Source: Streptococcus suis 10581 (GTDB lineage: Bacteria; Bacillota; Bacilli; Lactobacillales; Streptococcaceae). From it: DNA of 64,000 bases. Within the stretch, counting starts at the first letter, position 1; each line of letters begins with the position of its first letter. This document shows positions 11,678-19,929 of the stretch, piece by piece. A model generated the notes under the pieces. It had not been told where the DNA came from. It worked only from the letters and a program-made list of their open reading frames with translations, and did no database searches. The stretch spans positions 1 to 64,000 of the forward strand of contig ALKQ01000045.1 of assembly GCA_000440235.1 (NCBI GenBank), written 5' to 3'. Position numbers and translations under genes: made by a program.

Positions 11678-12004
11678 CTAGAAAAGCAAGCGGAGAGCAG
11701 CTGTCGTCAAGACACCAACCACTACTGCGAGAAGGATATTTTTGGTCCTCAGAACCACCAAAAAGGTCGGAATGAGGGCCAGACTTTCGACAGGGAGAAG
11801 GCTGGGAAGGGAGCCCACTTCTTCGTCCATGATGCTGGACAGGGTCAGGGCAAAGATAATGGTGATGGGTAGAAAGCTGAGAAATTTCACCAACTTTGGT
11901 GGCAGGGACTTGTTCTGAGTGAGCACAAAGGGCAGGACACGTGGCGCCCAGGTTACCAGGGCCGCCGCCAGAATAATCAATAGAATACTAGTTTTTATCA
12001 TCAA
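11678..12004 (-). CDS. azlD: AzlD-family branched-chain amino acid transport protein
   Basis: The 108-residue protein has four predicted membrane segments (about 5-22, 40-58, 65-82 and 88-106). AzlD is the small partner of AzlC, and together they export branched-chain amino acids or analogues. Its 5' end overlaps the end of azlC by 17 bp, so translation is coupled. The next gene, YeiH-like, starts nine bases after its stop. Confidence 0.88.
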   Translation of the reverse strand: MMIKTSILLIILAAALVTWAPRVLPFVLTQNKSLPPKLVKFLSFLPITIIFALTLSSIMDEEVGSLPSLLPVESLALIPTFLVVLRTKNILLAVVVGVLTTAALRLLF

Positions 12005-12689
12005 TCATCACCCCCACAAAACAGCCCAAAAGTGTCGCCAGAAGCACCGCAACATAGGACGACACTAGCACAGACAGACCAACATAGGCTAGACCAACCG
12101 CCAGCAAAATCAAGCCAATCTTTTTCAAAGGAATGGTCCGAGCCATAGCCTCCAGCTGACCTGAAAAAATCCCGACAAACATAGCAACCAAGGCAAAATC
12201 TAAACCAAACTGCTCTGGATTTGGAATCAGCCCACCAATCAGATTACCCAAAATGGTAAAGGTTACCCAAGAAGCGTAGCTCGCAAAGTTGTTGCCGTAC
12301 ATCCAGCTTGGTGCAATTTGCTTGTCCTCAATGTGCTTACGGAGCAGCACCGCATAGGACTCATCCGTCACAAAAGAACCGATCAGGATATTAGACCCCA
12401 GACTGTTGCCCTGAAAAATGGTCGTCGTGTGCAGGCACATCAAAAAATTCCGCAGGTTGACAAAGAAAACCGTCACTGCAATGGACACCAAGGGAGCCCC
12501 TGCCAACATCATAGCACACATGACAAACTGGGCACTTCCTGCATAGACCAAAAGGCTCATCAGCCCCATTTCCACCGCAGAAATGCCGGAATTAACCGAT
12601 ACGACACCGCAGGCCAAACCGATACTGGCATAGCCCAGAGCTGTTGGGATAGCATCCCGCAAGCCCTCACGAAAATCCTGTTCTTTCAT
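11988..12689 (-). CDS. azlC: AzlC-family branched-chain amino acid exporter, large subunit
   Basis: The 233-residue integral membrane protein starts EQDFREGLRDAIPTALGYAS and carries the AzlC-type SAQFVMCAMMLAG (about 52-64) and SFVTDESYAVL (about 105-115) motifs. It forms the exporter with AzlD. Ribosome site AAAGGAGA stands before the ATG. A promoter lies in the 90 bp upstream: TATAAC or TATACT near 12710-12725 on the minus strand. Cargo in streptococci is inferred from the Bacillus azl system. Confidence 0.88.
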   Translation of the reverse strand: MKEQDFREGLRDAIPTALGYASIGLACGVVSVNSGISAVEMGLMSLLVYAGSAQFVMCAMMLAGAPLVSIAVTVFFVNLRNFLMCLHTTTIFQGNSLGSNILIGSFVTDESYAVLLRKHIEDKQIAPSWMYGNNFASYASWVTFTILGNLIGGLIPNPEQFGLDFALVAMFVGIFSGQLEAMARTIPLKKIGLILLAVGLAYVGLSVLVSSYVAVLLATLLGCFVGVMIDDKN

Positions 12690-12755
12690 CTTCTCTCCTT
12701 TGAAAAGTAAGTTATATCATTCTAGTATAGAGGACAAGTCCTCCTCCGTCAATAG

Positions 12756-12775
12756 AAAAAGTCGCTTTCGCGACC
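12756..12775 (-). terminator. tsaB-rimI-tsaD terminator
   Basis: The minus strand reads GTCGCGAAAGCGAC followed by TTTTTC, just after the tsaD stop codon. The GAAA tetraloop makes the hairpin stable. Confidence 0.8.
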
Positions 12776-12783
12776 CCTCCTTC

Positions 12784-13791
12784 TTACAAATTTTCAAATG
12801 CCAGACTTGGCTTGGCATTTAAATCCCAGCCAGCAATATTTTCTTTGTTATATTCACTAACGGCTGCCAAGGCAATCATGCCTGCATTGTCACCGCAGAG
12901 GCGAAGCGGGGGAATGATGACCTCTACATCGGTGATTTCAGCTGCCAACCGCTCTCGTAAGCCCTGATTGGCTGCCACACCTCCCGCTACCACCAAGGTC
13001 TTGACAGGGTATTGCTCCAAGGCCTTCTTGGTCTTAGCCATGAGAATGTCCATAACACAGGCTTGGAAAGAAGCTGACAGGTCCGCATTAGACAAGGTTT
13101 CCCCTTTTTGCTGAGCATTGTGGTAGAGGTTGATAAAGGCGGATTTGAGTCCAGAAAAAGAAAACTCCAGATTATCCTCCTTAATCATAGCACGAGGGAA
13201 GTCGTAAATATCCTGCCCCTCATGTGCCAATTCGTCAATCACACGACCAGCTGGATAAGGCAGACCCATGACCCGTCCCACCTTATCATAGGCCTCTCCG
13301 ACCGCATCATCTCGCGTTTCACCGACAATCTTGTAGTCACCCGCTTCTGACACATAGACCAACTCCGTGTGCCCACCGCTGACCAAAAGAGCCAAAAGTG
13401 GAAACTCCAACTCCTTGACCGCACGCGCCGCCATCAAATGCCCTGCCATGTGGTTGACAGGAATGAGTGGCAAACCATTAGCCCAGGCAAAGGCCTTAGC
13501 AGCTGAAATCCCAACCAACAGGGCACCGACCAAGCCAGGCCCATAGGTCACAGCCACAGCCGTCAAGTCCTCTGCCGTCACTTCCGCCTCCAACAAGGCC
13601 TCCTCGATACAGGCCGTGATCACTTCCACATGGTGACGGCTGGCCACCTCTGGCACCACCCCACCAAACCGCTGGTGGCTGGCAATCTGGCTGGCAATGA
13701 CATTGGACAAAAGCTCCGCATCATTTCGCAAAACAGCCACCGAGGTCTCGTCACAGGAGGTCTCAATCGCCAAAATCAATCTATCTTTCAT
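12784..13791 (-). CDS. tsaD: tRNA threonylcarbamoyladenosine synthase subunit TsaD
   Basis: TsaD transfers the threonylcarbamoyl group to A37 of ANN-decoding tRNAs, together with TsaB and TsaE. The 335-residue protein shows the ASKHA nucleotide fold: [12 protein letters not shown] (about 8-19), the metal-binding HMAGHLMAA (about 110-118), VSGGHTELV and [12 protein letters not shown] (about 268-279). A GTG one codon upstream is an alternative start. It overlaps rimI by 11-14 bp and ends the tsaB-rimI-tsaD operon, the standard order in streptococci. Confidence 0.95.
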   Translation of the reverse strand: MKDRLILAIETSCDETSVAVLRNDAELLSNVIASQIASHQRFGGVVPEVASRHHVEVITACIEEALLEAEVTAEDLTAVAVTYGPGLVGALLVGISAAKAFAWANGLPLIPVNHMAGHLMAARAVKELEFPLLALLVSGGHTELVYVSEAGDYKIVGETRDDAVGEAYDKVGRVMGLPYPAGRVIDELAHEGQDIYDFPRAMIKEDNLEFSFSGLKSAFINLYHNAQQKGETLSNADLSASFQACVMDILMAKTKKALEQYPVKTLVVAGGVAANQGLRERLAAEITDVEVIIPPLRLCGDNAGMIALAAVSEYNKENIAGWDLNAKPSLAFENL

Positions 13792-14221
13792 CACGTTCTC
13801 TCTTCATTATTACCGCGTCCTCGACAGGATTACGGTAGTAGTCTTTTCGTTTTCCTATTTTGGTAAAATGCTGGCGTGTATAGAGGGCCTGAGCTGCACT
13901 GTTAGACTCCCTCACTTCGAGGAAGATGTCCCCCTCCCAGTCCATCACAGCAGCCATCAGTTGACTGGCGATTCCCATTCTCTGAAAATCAGCCTTGACA
14001 GCAATCTGCAAGATTTCCATCTCATCCAGCACCGTCTGAACAGCCAAAAATCCGACCAACTCCTGACCCTCATAGGCCAGATAGTAGTCCTCATCCTGAC
14101 TAGCCATACTGGACACAATCTGTTCCAGAGTCCAGGGAGATTGGTCATAGACCGACTGCATAACTTCCAATACAGCCTCTGCCAGATTTTCCTGACCGTC
14201 GTAGTGTTTAATCTCTATCAT
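13781..14221 (-). CDS. rimI: Ribosomal protein S18-alanine N-acetyltransferase
   Basis: This is a 146-residue GNAT protein. The acetyl-CoA loop is in [20 protein letters not shown] (about 72-91; QRMGIA matches the Q/R-x-x-G-x-A pattern), followed by [29 protein letters not shown] near the end (shown by its core motif NSAAQALY). Its ATG overlaps the tsaB stop by four bases. The RimI name follows the TsaB/TsaD neighbourhood; the actual substrate in streptococci has not been shown from sequence. Confidence 0.88.
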   Translation of the reverse strand: MIEIKHYDGQENLAEAVLEVMQSVYDQSPWTLEQIVSSMASQDEDYYLAYEGQELVGFLAVQTVLDEMEILQIAVKADFQRMGIASQLMAAVMDWEGDIFLEVRESNSAAQALYTRQHFTKIGKRKDYYRNPVEDAVIMKRERDER

Positions 14222-14901
14222 ACACGCTTGATATAGCTTTCTGAGCCAGCTTGGTTGTCCTTGAGCCAGTTTTCTTCTGCCTCGACTCGCTTGAGATAGT
14301 TGGGCTCAAAGCTGGTGACATCTACTGCTGGTAAGTCTTGACCGATTACTGCTAGCTGATAGGCTGACGGCAGACTAGCTTGATACTGAGCAGTCGGTAG
14401 TGCTTGCTCGATTTGCTCCATAAAGTTTGCTACTTCTCCGACAAAGGTTATGTTTTCCTTACCAGACAAACTAGAAAGCAAGTCTTCAAAAGACCAGTAG
14501 CGGTCTGACTCGACTGCTCTGCCATTTTCATAAACACCTGCATAGACGCAGTTACGGCGGGCATCGATGAGAGGCACCACCAGACCCGTCAGGCCAGGAG
14601 GAACCAGAGACTGAAGACTGGATACCCCCACCAAGTCAATCTTGAGGGTGTAGGCCAAGGTCTTGGCAGTCGCCACCGCCACACGAAGCCCCGTGTAGGA
14701 GCCAGGCCCCTGAGCGACCACAATCCTATCCAAGTCTTTGGGCGTCCAGCCCACCTGCGCCACCAAAAAATCGACTACAGGCATGAGGCTGATACTATGA
14801 TTTTTCTTAACGGCCAGCAGGGTTTCCGCCTGCAAGTAACCGTCCTCCACCAAGGCCACCGATAAGGCTTGGTTAGAGCTATCTAAAGCTAGTATTTTCA
14901 T
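14218..14901 (-). CDS. tsaB: tRNA threonylcarbamoyladenosine synthesis subunit TsaB
   Basis: The 227-residue TsaD-like protein lacks the metal-binding histidines and acts as the scaffold partner of TsaD. Motifs: ILALDSSNQALSVAL (2-16), VAQGPGSYTGLRVAVATAK (about 64-82) and VPLIDARRNCVYAG. The ATG at 14901 follows GGAAAGAG. A TTG start eight codons upstream would lie inside the RUP-like element at 14919-15123 and is less likely. First gene of tsaB-rimI-tsaD. Confidence 0.92.
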   Translation of the reverse strand: MKILALDSSNQALSVALVEDGYLQAETLLAVKKNHSISLMPVVDFLVAQVGWTPKDLDRIVVAQGPGSYTGLRVAVATAKTLAYTLKIDLVGVSSLQSLVPPGLTGLVVPLIDARRNCVYAGVYENGRAVESDRYWSFEDLLSSLSGKENITFVGEVANFMEQIEQALPTAQYQASLPSAYQLAVIGQDLPAVDVTSFEPNYLKRVEAEENWLKDNQAGSESYIKRV

Positions 14902-14918
14902 CTTCTTCTCTTTCCTTA

Positions 14919-15123
14919 TACTCAATGAAAATCAAAATCAGACTAGCTCCAAAGGTTTGGGGAACCTTTGGAGGTTGGAGATAGAGCGAACGTAGTTCGT
15001 TTCTACTTAGCAGATAGAACCCTATTACTATTTTGTTTCAAGGTAACAGGCTGAAAGGCTCCACTGGAACCTTTCACTCATCAAATCAAGTCAACAACGT
15101 CTGATTTTGATTTTCGAAGAGTA
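14919..15123 (+). mobile_element. RUP-like miniature element, long copy 3
   Basis: Same termini as the other copies (TACTCAATGAAAATCAA, TTGATTTTCGAAGAGTA) but 205 bp instead of about 103. The extra interior holds a perfect hairpin (CTCCAAAGGTT / AACCTTTGGAG) and a second short stem, GAACGTAGTTC. The right part, CATCAAATCAAGTCAACAACG, equals copy 1. It lies directly upstream of tsaB and may carry or replace part of that operon's promoter. Confidence 0.8.
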
Positions 15124-15204
15124 TTTCAATGCTACTCTCTATTGTAAGCTATCTTGACCTTTTTTTCAAATAATGAAAAGACTGGGGTATGATTTCCCAG
15201 TCAG

Positions 15205-16794
15205 TCATTCTTCTCTTTTCAACTCTACTATCTGATCATACTGAATATCCTCGTCGATATGGTGGGCAATTTCCAATATCATAATCGGTAAAGAATGTAG
15301 GAGTTTGCGAACAGCCTTGCCATTTTTCTCATCCAAGGCTGCCGTTACCTCATCTGCTAGGAGAATATCCTTCTTCCGCAGGAGGAAACGAGCAATTTCC
15401 AGACGGACGCGTTGACCACCTGAGATATTGTCACCATTATTTTCTACCTTCACATTAAGAATATCTGAAAACTCATCAAGTAGCCCAACCTTGCTCAGAA
15501 CATCCAAGAGTTCTTGGTCTGTGAAATCATCACCCAAGGTCAGATTGTAACGAATGGTATCGCTAAATAAAAACGGACTTTGGCTAATCAGACCGATATT
15601 GTCTTGAAAATCCTCTCGCTCCTGACCACCAGCCTCCGTCACATAAACACGACCTCCATCCGCTGTTTCTTGCTCCAACAAAATCCGAAAGAGCGTTGTT
15701 TTACCAGAACCACTGGCACCTTTGATTAAGACCTTTTCTCCCATTTTGATAGCCACATTCAACCCAGCAAACAGTTGCTTATCGCCATAGGATTTGGCTA
15801 AATCTTTCATATACAAGCCCTGAATGTCAGACAGATGACTTTCTTTACGCTCCACAAAATCAGGTTCCGTTTCCAAAATCCCAAAGATTTTATCTGCAAT
15901 AGCTTGAGCTCCTTGGATGCCCTCCGCCTGATACATCAAATTCTGAATCGGACCCGCCAAACGGTTGGCAGCAATAAACATAGTCAGCAAGTTAGCGACC
16001 GTAATGGCTTCACCATTCATAATCAAGTAAAAACCAATGGCAACAGGCAATATCTGGCTGAAAAACTCCATAAAACCATTGAAGAAAAAGACAATATTGT
16101 GAGTAAAAGCATATCGCTGTATAGCTACTTGATACTCTTTCACTATTTGACCTACCCGATGAAAACTATTTTCAGCACTTTGATTCACAAGAAGCGTTTC
16201 GCTACCATGGATACTATCGGATACTTCCTCATGAACTTTAGTTCGAAGTTCTGAAAACTCCATCCCAGTATTTTTCAATCTTTTATTTAGCAAAAATTGT
16301 GGAACCGGCCTCAAAATCGTACACACCACAAAAATAGACCCCAGCAAAATGTCCTGCATTATGATGTAAAGGGCAGTAACGAAGCTGACAAACCCCCAAC
16401 ATAGGAAACCTGCAATCGGTTCAAGATATCTATCCCCCAATAATTCCATATCCTGAGTTAATAGAGTTATCTTATCATTATGGCTATATTTAGAATTTGA
16501 AATCAGCTTTCTAAATAAGGACGAGCGAATTCCGATATGAATTTCTCTTCTAAATATATTATTTGTATGATTGGCGAAAAGCATCAAACTATAAATCACA
16601 AAATAAACAGACAAACCATACACTAATAGTTGCCAAATTTTTTCAAAACTTAAATCCCCACTCCCGAGTTGCAATATCTTGCTCATTACTAAGGGCTGAG
16701 TCAGCATAACTCCGCCATTCATAAAGATACCAAATATCACCAACCATCTGTATTTTTTATCAATATAACGATAAATTCCAAGAATTCTCTTCAT
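15205..16794 (-). CDS. ABC transporter (fused permease-ATPase) of the RiPP locus
   Basis: The 529-residue half-transporter has five or six membrane helices in residues 15-300 and an ATPase domain from about 325: Walker A LIKGASGSGKTTLFRIL, signature NISGGQRVRLEIARF, Walker B DILLADEVTAALDE. It lacks an N-terminal C39 peptidase domain, so it can export but not cleave a leader. I chose the ATG at 16794, six bases after GGAGG; a TTG lies two codons before. It is third on the transcript after the radical-SAM gene and the 29-codon precursor, with a terminator-like hairpin between. The likely job is export of the mature peptide or self-protection. Confidence 0.85.
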   Translation of the reverse strand: MKRILGIYRYIDKKYRWLVIFGIFMNGGVMLTQPLVMSKILQLGSGDLSFEKIWQLLVYGLSVYFVIYSLMLFANHTNNIFRREIHIGIRSSLFRKLISNSKYSHNDKITLLTQDMELLGDRYLEPIAGFLCWGFVSFVTALYIIMQDILLGSIFVVCTILRPVPQFLLNKRLKNTGMEFSELRTKVHEEVSDSIHGSETLLVNQSAENSFHRVGQIVKEYQVAIQRYAFTHNIVFFFNGFMEFFSQILPVAIGFYLIMNGEAITVANLLTMFIAANRLAGPIQNLMYQAEGIQGAQAIADKIFGILETEPDFVERKESHLSDIQGLYMKDLAKSYGDKQLFAGLNVAIKMGEKVLIKGASGSGKTTLFRILLEQETADGGRVYVTEAGGQEREDFQDNIGLISQSPFLFSDTIRYNLTLGDDFTDQELLDVLSKVGLLDEFSDILNVKVENNGDNISGGQRVRLEIARFLLRKKDILLADEVTAALDEKNGKAVRKLLHSLPIMILEIAHHIDEDIQYDQIVELKREE

Positions 16795-16811
16795 AAGCAA
16801 CCTCCAATAGC

Positions 16812-16836
16812 AAAAAGAGAGGCTAGCACTCCTCTC
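16812..16836 (-). terminator. Terminator-like hairpin between precursor and exporter genes
   Basis: The minus strand reads GAGAGG, an eight-base loop, CCTCTC and TTTTTG, starting 15 bases after the precursor stop. As a leaky terminator it would give more precursor mRNA than exporter mRNA, a frequent arrangement in peptide clusters. The stem is only six pairs, so readthrough is likely. Confidence 0.6.
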
Positions 16837-16851
16837 AATCTAATCAAACTC

Positions 16852-16941
16852 TTATGGCATTTGACAAAGATTAACACAAAAATTTGTTGCAGTCTGTAAA
16901 AGACCTTCTTCAGTATATTTTTTATTTGTATTTACTACCAT
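16852..16941 (-). CDS. RiPP precursor peptide, 29 residues, two cysteines, C-terminal QMP
   Basis: A 30-codon gene begins at the ATG at 16941, with a very strong ribosome site (AGGAGG, six bases upstream) and 12 bp after the radical-SAM stop. The product starts MVVNTNKKYTEE and ends TNFCVNLCQMP, with Cys22 and Cys26 in two N-x-C steps four residues apart. Size, position between a SPASM maturase and an exporter, and a Cys-rich tail mark it as the substrate of that enzyme. The first 18 or so residues would be leader. I recall that streptococcal radical-SAM RiPP families are named after conserved precursor motifs and that one is called QMP; I could not verify this. No homology to lantibiotic leaders is visible. 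Confidence 0.82.
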   Translation of the reverse strand: MVVNTNKKYTEEGLLQTATNFCVNLCQMP

Positions 16942-16953
16942 AATTTCCTCCTA

Positions 16954-18246
16954 CTAGCCCACATCTAAAATATCATGATAAGATTTAGTCAATGCGAATA
17001 GTGCTAGATTCCTCTCAACAACCCTTTGTATACTGCGACACAATACCTCTGATGGATGTTTTGAAATTCGCTTGGCCATTGGGCAATGACCTGACTTACA
17101 AATTAAGACAAACGGGCATGATTTACAGTTTTCTTCCACTTCAATCACCCAGTTCCTTAATTTATCATGATTGATGTATCCCTTGTTTATATTACCAAAT
17201 ATATTTTTATGATGATAAAGCGCCACTGTACAGGACTGTACGAGCCCTCTTACATTAAACATATAGTGGTTCGTCCGATTTGCATAACAGGTAAAGCGAT
17301 TGTTTAAAAAGTAACTAATTAAGGTGGTTTTGTAGCCGAGCGAAATAGCGAGTTGAGATAATTCAAAACTTGCATCATACTCTAATAAAGTCACACAATC
17401 CTTATCCGAACGCTCACCTTGGCCCCAGTTACCAACATTATGATAAGCAAATCCAAATCGCTTATCATTTTTAAAATATACGCCATCTTCATATAGAAAA
17501 GATTTCACATTCTCTAGATTCTCTTTTGAAATATTAAATCGAATCGTACAAAAGAAATCTAGTTCACTATCTTTCATAGCCTGTAAATTTTTATATATCC
17601 GTTCGTACGAGCCTCTTTCATTTTTCAAAACCCTCTGACAATCATGACTATTCTGATCCCCATCTAAAGTAATTTGATAGCTGATTACCTTGTACTCAGA
17701 AACTAATTTCTTCAACTTATTCAGCGATAATAAGTAACCATTTGTGGTAATAATAGCTAGATATTCCACATTGAGTCTATAACAAATTTCTTTGAATTTT
17801 TCAGAAAGATATTGAATCGTACGATATCCGAGCAGGGGCTCACCACCAAACCATGAAACTTTGAAAACCTTATACTTTCCAGTACTCAACCGCTCTTCCG
17901 CAAATTTCAGAATTGCATCCTCTGTCTCTCTTGACATAGCAATGTTTTCAAATTTTTCATAACAATATTTACAGCGAAAATTACAATCCCCATGCGTTAA
18001 AATTGTAAACTCTAATAAAGTGTCGTCTATCTCACGTATCTTCCTTAACGACTGATTTACTTCGTCGTCCTCTGGAAAATAATGAAACTGTTCAAGGTAG
18101 GTCTTATATTGCTCTTTGGTTTCCTCGTCAGTCTTCAATTTTTCTAACAATTGTTTCGTGATTAGAAATGAATGATTATTCTTTGTATTAAAATAGACAA
18201 TACCATCGTCACATTCCTGACGGAGAACATAGGGTGACATCTCCAT
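16954..18246 (-). CDS. Radical SAM/SPASM peptide maturase
   Basis: The 430-residue enzyme has an N-terminal RRE-like region (about 1-75), the radical-SAM cluster motif CNFRCKYC (about 88-95), the glycine motif WFGGEPLLGY, and a SPASM tail rich in Cys (CKSCPFVLICKSGHCPMA, then LCRSIQ), which would hold auxiliary iron-sulfur clusters. Such enzymes make thioether, C-C or ether crosslinks in short peptides. Three in-frame ATGs lie close together; GGGAGG best fits the one at 18246 (the first is only one base away from it). It is first in the minus-strand operon, with the precursor 12 bp behind. The reaction is not predictable from sequence. Confidence 0.9.
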   Translation of the reverse strand: MEMSPYVLRQECDDGIVYFNTKNNHSFLITKQLLEKLKTDEETKEQYKTYLEQFHYFPEDDEVNQSLRKIREIDDTLLEFTILTHGDCNFRCKYCYEKFENIAMSRETEDAILKFAEERLSTGKYKVFKVSWFGGEPLLGYRTIQYLSEKFKEICYRLNVEYLAIITTNGYLLSLNKLKKLVSEYKVISYQITLDGDQNSHDCQRVLKNERGSYERIYKNLQAMKDSELDFFCTIRFNISKENLENVKSFLYEDGVYFKNDKRFGFAYHNVGNWGQGERSDKDCVTLLEYDASFELSQLAISLGYKTTLISYFLNNRFTCYANRTNHYMFNVRGLVQSCTVALYHHKNIFGNINKGYINHDKLRNWVIEVEENCKSCPFVLICKSGHCPMAKRISKHPSEVLCRSIQRVVERNLALFALTKSYHDILDVG

Positions 18247-18292
18247 ACGCATACCTCCCTGTCTTTGATTTCATTTATTATTTCTTGTCTAA

Positions 18293-18401
18293 ATTCTAAC
18301 ACAAGTCAATTGATACTAACGAAACTTGAAAATATGTAATTTATTTTTATAAAATTACATATTTTCAAGTTAATAATTGCCGTGGAAAAATAAGTTATAA
18401 T
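18293..18401. promoter_or_regulatory. Divergent promoter with 20-bp perfect inverted repeat (probable Rgg operator)
   Basis: AACTTGAAAATATGTAATTT at 18323-18342 is repeated in inverse at 18352-18371 around a nine-base loop. Outside it lie two -10 boxes: TATAAT at 18396-18401 for the short peptide gene (plus strand) and TAGAAT at 18298-18293 for the radical-SAM operon (minus strand). Each -10 is exactly 24 bases from the edge of the repeat, and neither has a good -35 box, as expected for activator-dependent promoters. The rgg gene is next door. Confidence 0.8.
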
Positions 18402-18433
18402 GAAATAAAAAAAACAAGGAGGCTTGATTAGCT

Positions 18434-18532
18434 ATGAAGAAGGCATTTTTAAAATCAGTATTTTACCTTTTACTATCCATACCCATTATTATTTATCCAA
18501 TTCTTCCGACATCACTATCAATCTTCTTTTAA
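18434..18532 (+). CDS. Short hydrophobic peptide, probable SHP-type pheromone precursor
   Basis: A 32-residue peptide starts MKKAFLKS (three Lys) and continues as an almost wholly hydrophobic chain to the end ILPTSLSIFF. AAGGAGG lies ten bases before the ATG. It is transcribed from the promoter shared with the RiPP operon and converges on rgg, overlapping its last 15 bp. Size, charge pattern and position fit the short hydrophobic peptides exported, trimmed and re-imported to bind Rgg. Unlike the known SHP2/SHP3 class, the C-terminus has no Asp or Glu, so it may belong to another pheromone group. Confidence 0.7.
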   Translation: MKKAFLKSVFYLLLSIPIIIYPILPTSLSIFF

Positions 18533-19393
18533 AACACATAATTTGTAATGACGTTCCAAGAGCGTCGACACTTTGCTACTCACTATCAATCCAACGGAGG
18601 CAATATAGGCCTCTGTTTTTGTTTGAAATTCCATTGAGCCACCTGATTTGATAAGTGAAATACATAGCCTGAAGTAATTCACAAAAATCTGTTCAAAAGC
18701 ATCTGTTGTCTCAACCAGTCTCTCCAGTTCCGTTAAAAACTCCTCCGCTAAACCGTACTTCTCACGTTCTATCATTTCTCCGACTGAATTGATCAGTATT
18801 TTTTTCAAATAGTCTCGATGCTTTCTTAAATTTCGATAACTTTTAGATTTATTCTTCAACTCAGATAATAAATTAACAATCATGTGATCATTCAACAACA
18901 TTTGTGCATTCAAAAATAAATACAGCTCAAAACTGGTCCACTCCTCAATAGCAAAGAGATAATCGGAGAGAAACTTCCTATCCTCCTCGTCAAAATCAGT
19001 TCGTCCATCTAAGGCAGCCAGAGCCACCTTGATGACTATTCCATTTAACCGAGCATAGAGATTTCCCTCAGCTTTCAAGAGGTCTGACTCCAATAAAACC
19101 TCTAGCCCATCCCTATCCTGTCGGTAATACAAATCTGAAATCAAATTAGCCAGCTCAATATGGGGCGCTTCCTTGTAGCCATGGTATTTATAGGTGAACT
19201 CCTCCATGGTCATGTTAATCCCTTCAACTGCCAGTATCAACTTATCTGCCGCCAACATAGATTTTCCAGACTCAAAGCGTGATAGCTGGGCTGCTGTAAA
19301 GTCTCCTCTGACAACATCCTTTTGCTTAACCAAGCGAGAATTTCGGAGTTCCCTGTAAAATTCGCCTAAACTCATTTGTGGTACTGTACCCAT
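18518..19393 (-). CDS. Rgg/GadR/MutR-family transcriptional regulator
   Basis: The 291-residue regulator has an N-terminal helix-turn-helix (about 8-62; TAAQLSRFESGKSMLAADKL) and an all-helical TPR-like C-terminal domain (about 75-285) of the kind that binds short peptides in the Rgg family. The ATG at 19393 follows AGGGGATG; Met7 is an alternative. It converges with the short hydrophobic peptide gene and lies behind the RiPP operon promoter, the standard Rgg/SHP pairing. It probably activates both divergent transcripts at the inverted repeat. Confidence 0.9.
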   Translation of the reverse strand: MGTVPQMSLGEFYRELRNSRLVKQKDVVRGDFTAAQLSRFESGKSMLAADKLILAVEGINMTMEEFTYKYHGYKEAPHIELANLISDLYYRQDRDGLEVLLESDLLKAEGNLYARLNGIVIKVALAALDGRTDFDEEDRKFLSDYLFAIEEWTSFELYLFLNAQMLLNDHMIVNLLSELKNKSKSYRNLRKHRDYLKKILINSVGEMIEREKYGLAEEFLTELERLVETTDAFEQIFVNYFRLCISLIKSGGSMEFQTKTEAYIASVGLIVSSKVSTLLERHYKLCVLKED

Positions 19394-19540
19394 GACTCAT
19401 CCCCTTTCTTGATGCATTAAAATTCCACTTCCATTTATTATAATATCCAAATATATTTTTGTCAATTTCACTTATTATTCTGCCAAATGACTGCTTGTTT
19501 CTGAAAATCATGACACTTTTCCATTTTCCTACCAAACCCT

Positions 19541-19569
19541 TTTACCATCAGCATATTTTATGGTATAAT
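19541..19569 (+). promoter_or_regulatory. rpoY-rnjA promoter
   Basis: TTTACC (19541-19546), a 17-base spacer and TATAAT (19564-19569) precede a leader of about 120 bases before the rpoY ATG. Confidence 0.7.
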
Positions 19570-19695
19570 GAAGAGTAATATTTAGACTGAATAAATTGAC
19601 AACTCGAGAAAATTGAATAAGCATTACCAGACAGTCCCAATTGTTTGAGGCTTTTTTCATAGTTGCCAGTCAAAAAGAAAGGAACTATACTACAC

Positions 19696-19926
19696 ATGAT
19701 TTATAAAGTATTCTATCAAGAATCAAAAATTAGCCCACGTCGCGAGCAAACACGTGCTCTTTATCTAGACATCGATGCTGCATCAGAATTGGAAGGTCGT
19801 ATTATCGCGCGTGAATTAGTGGAAACCAACCGCCCTGAATACAACATCGAATTTATCGACCTCTTATCAGACAATCATCTTGAATACGAGAAAGAGCACG
19901 CAGATTTCAAAATTACGGAGTTTTAA
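19696..19926 (+). CDS. rpoY: RNA polymerase epsilon subunit
   Basis: The 76-residue protein (DUF1447) starts [19 protein letters not shown], which is diagnostic of RpoY, a small subunit bound to RNA polymerase in Firmicutes. The ATG at 19696 is preceded by AAAGGA; an upstream start would add 11 unlikely residues. The gene is three bases before rnjA, the conserved Firmicute arrangement. Confidence 0.92.
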   Translation: MIYKVFYQESKISPRREQTRALYLDIDAASELEGRIIARELVETNRPEYNIEFIDLLSDNHLEYEKEHADFKITEF

Positions 19927-19929
19927 TCC

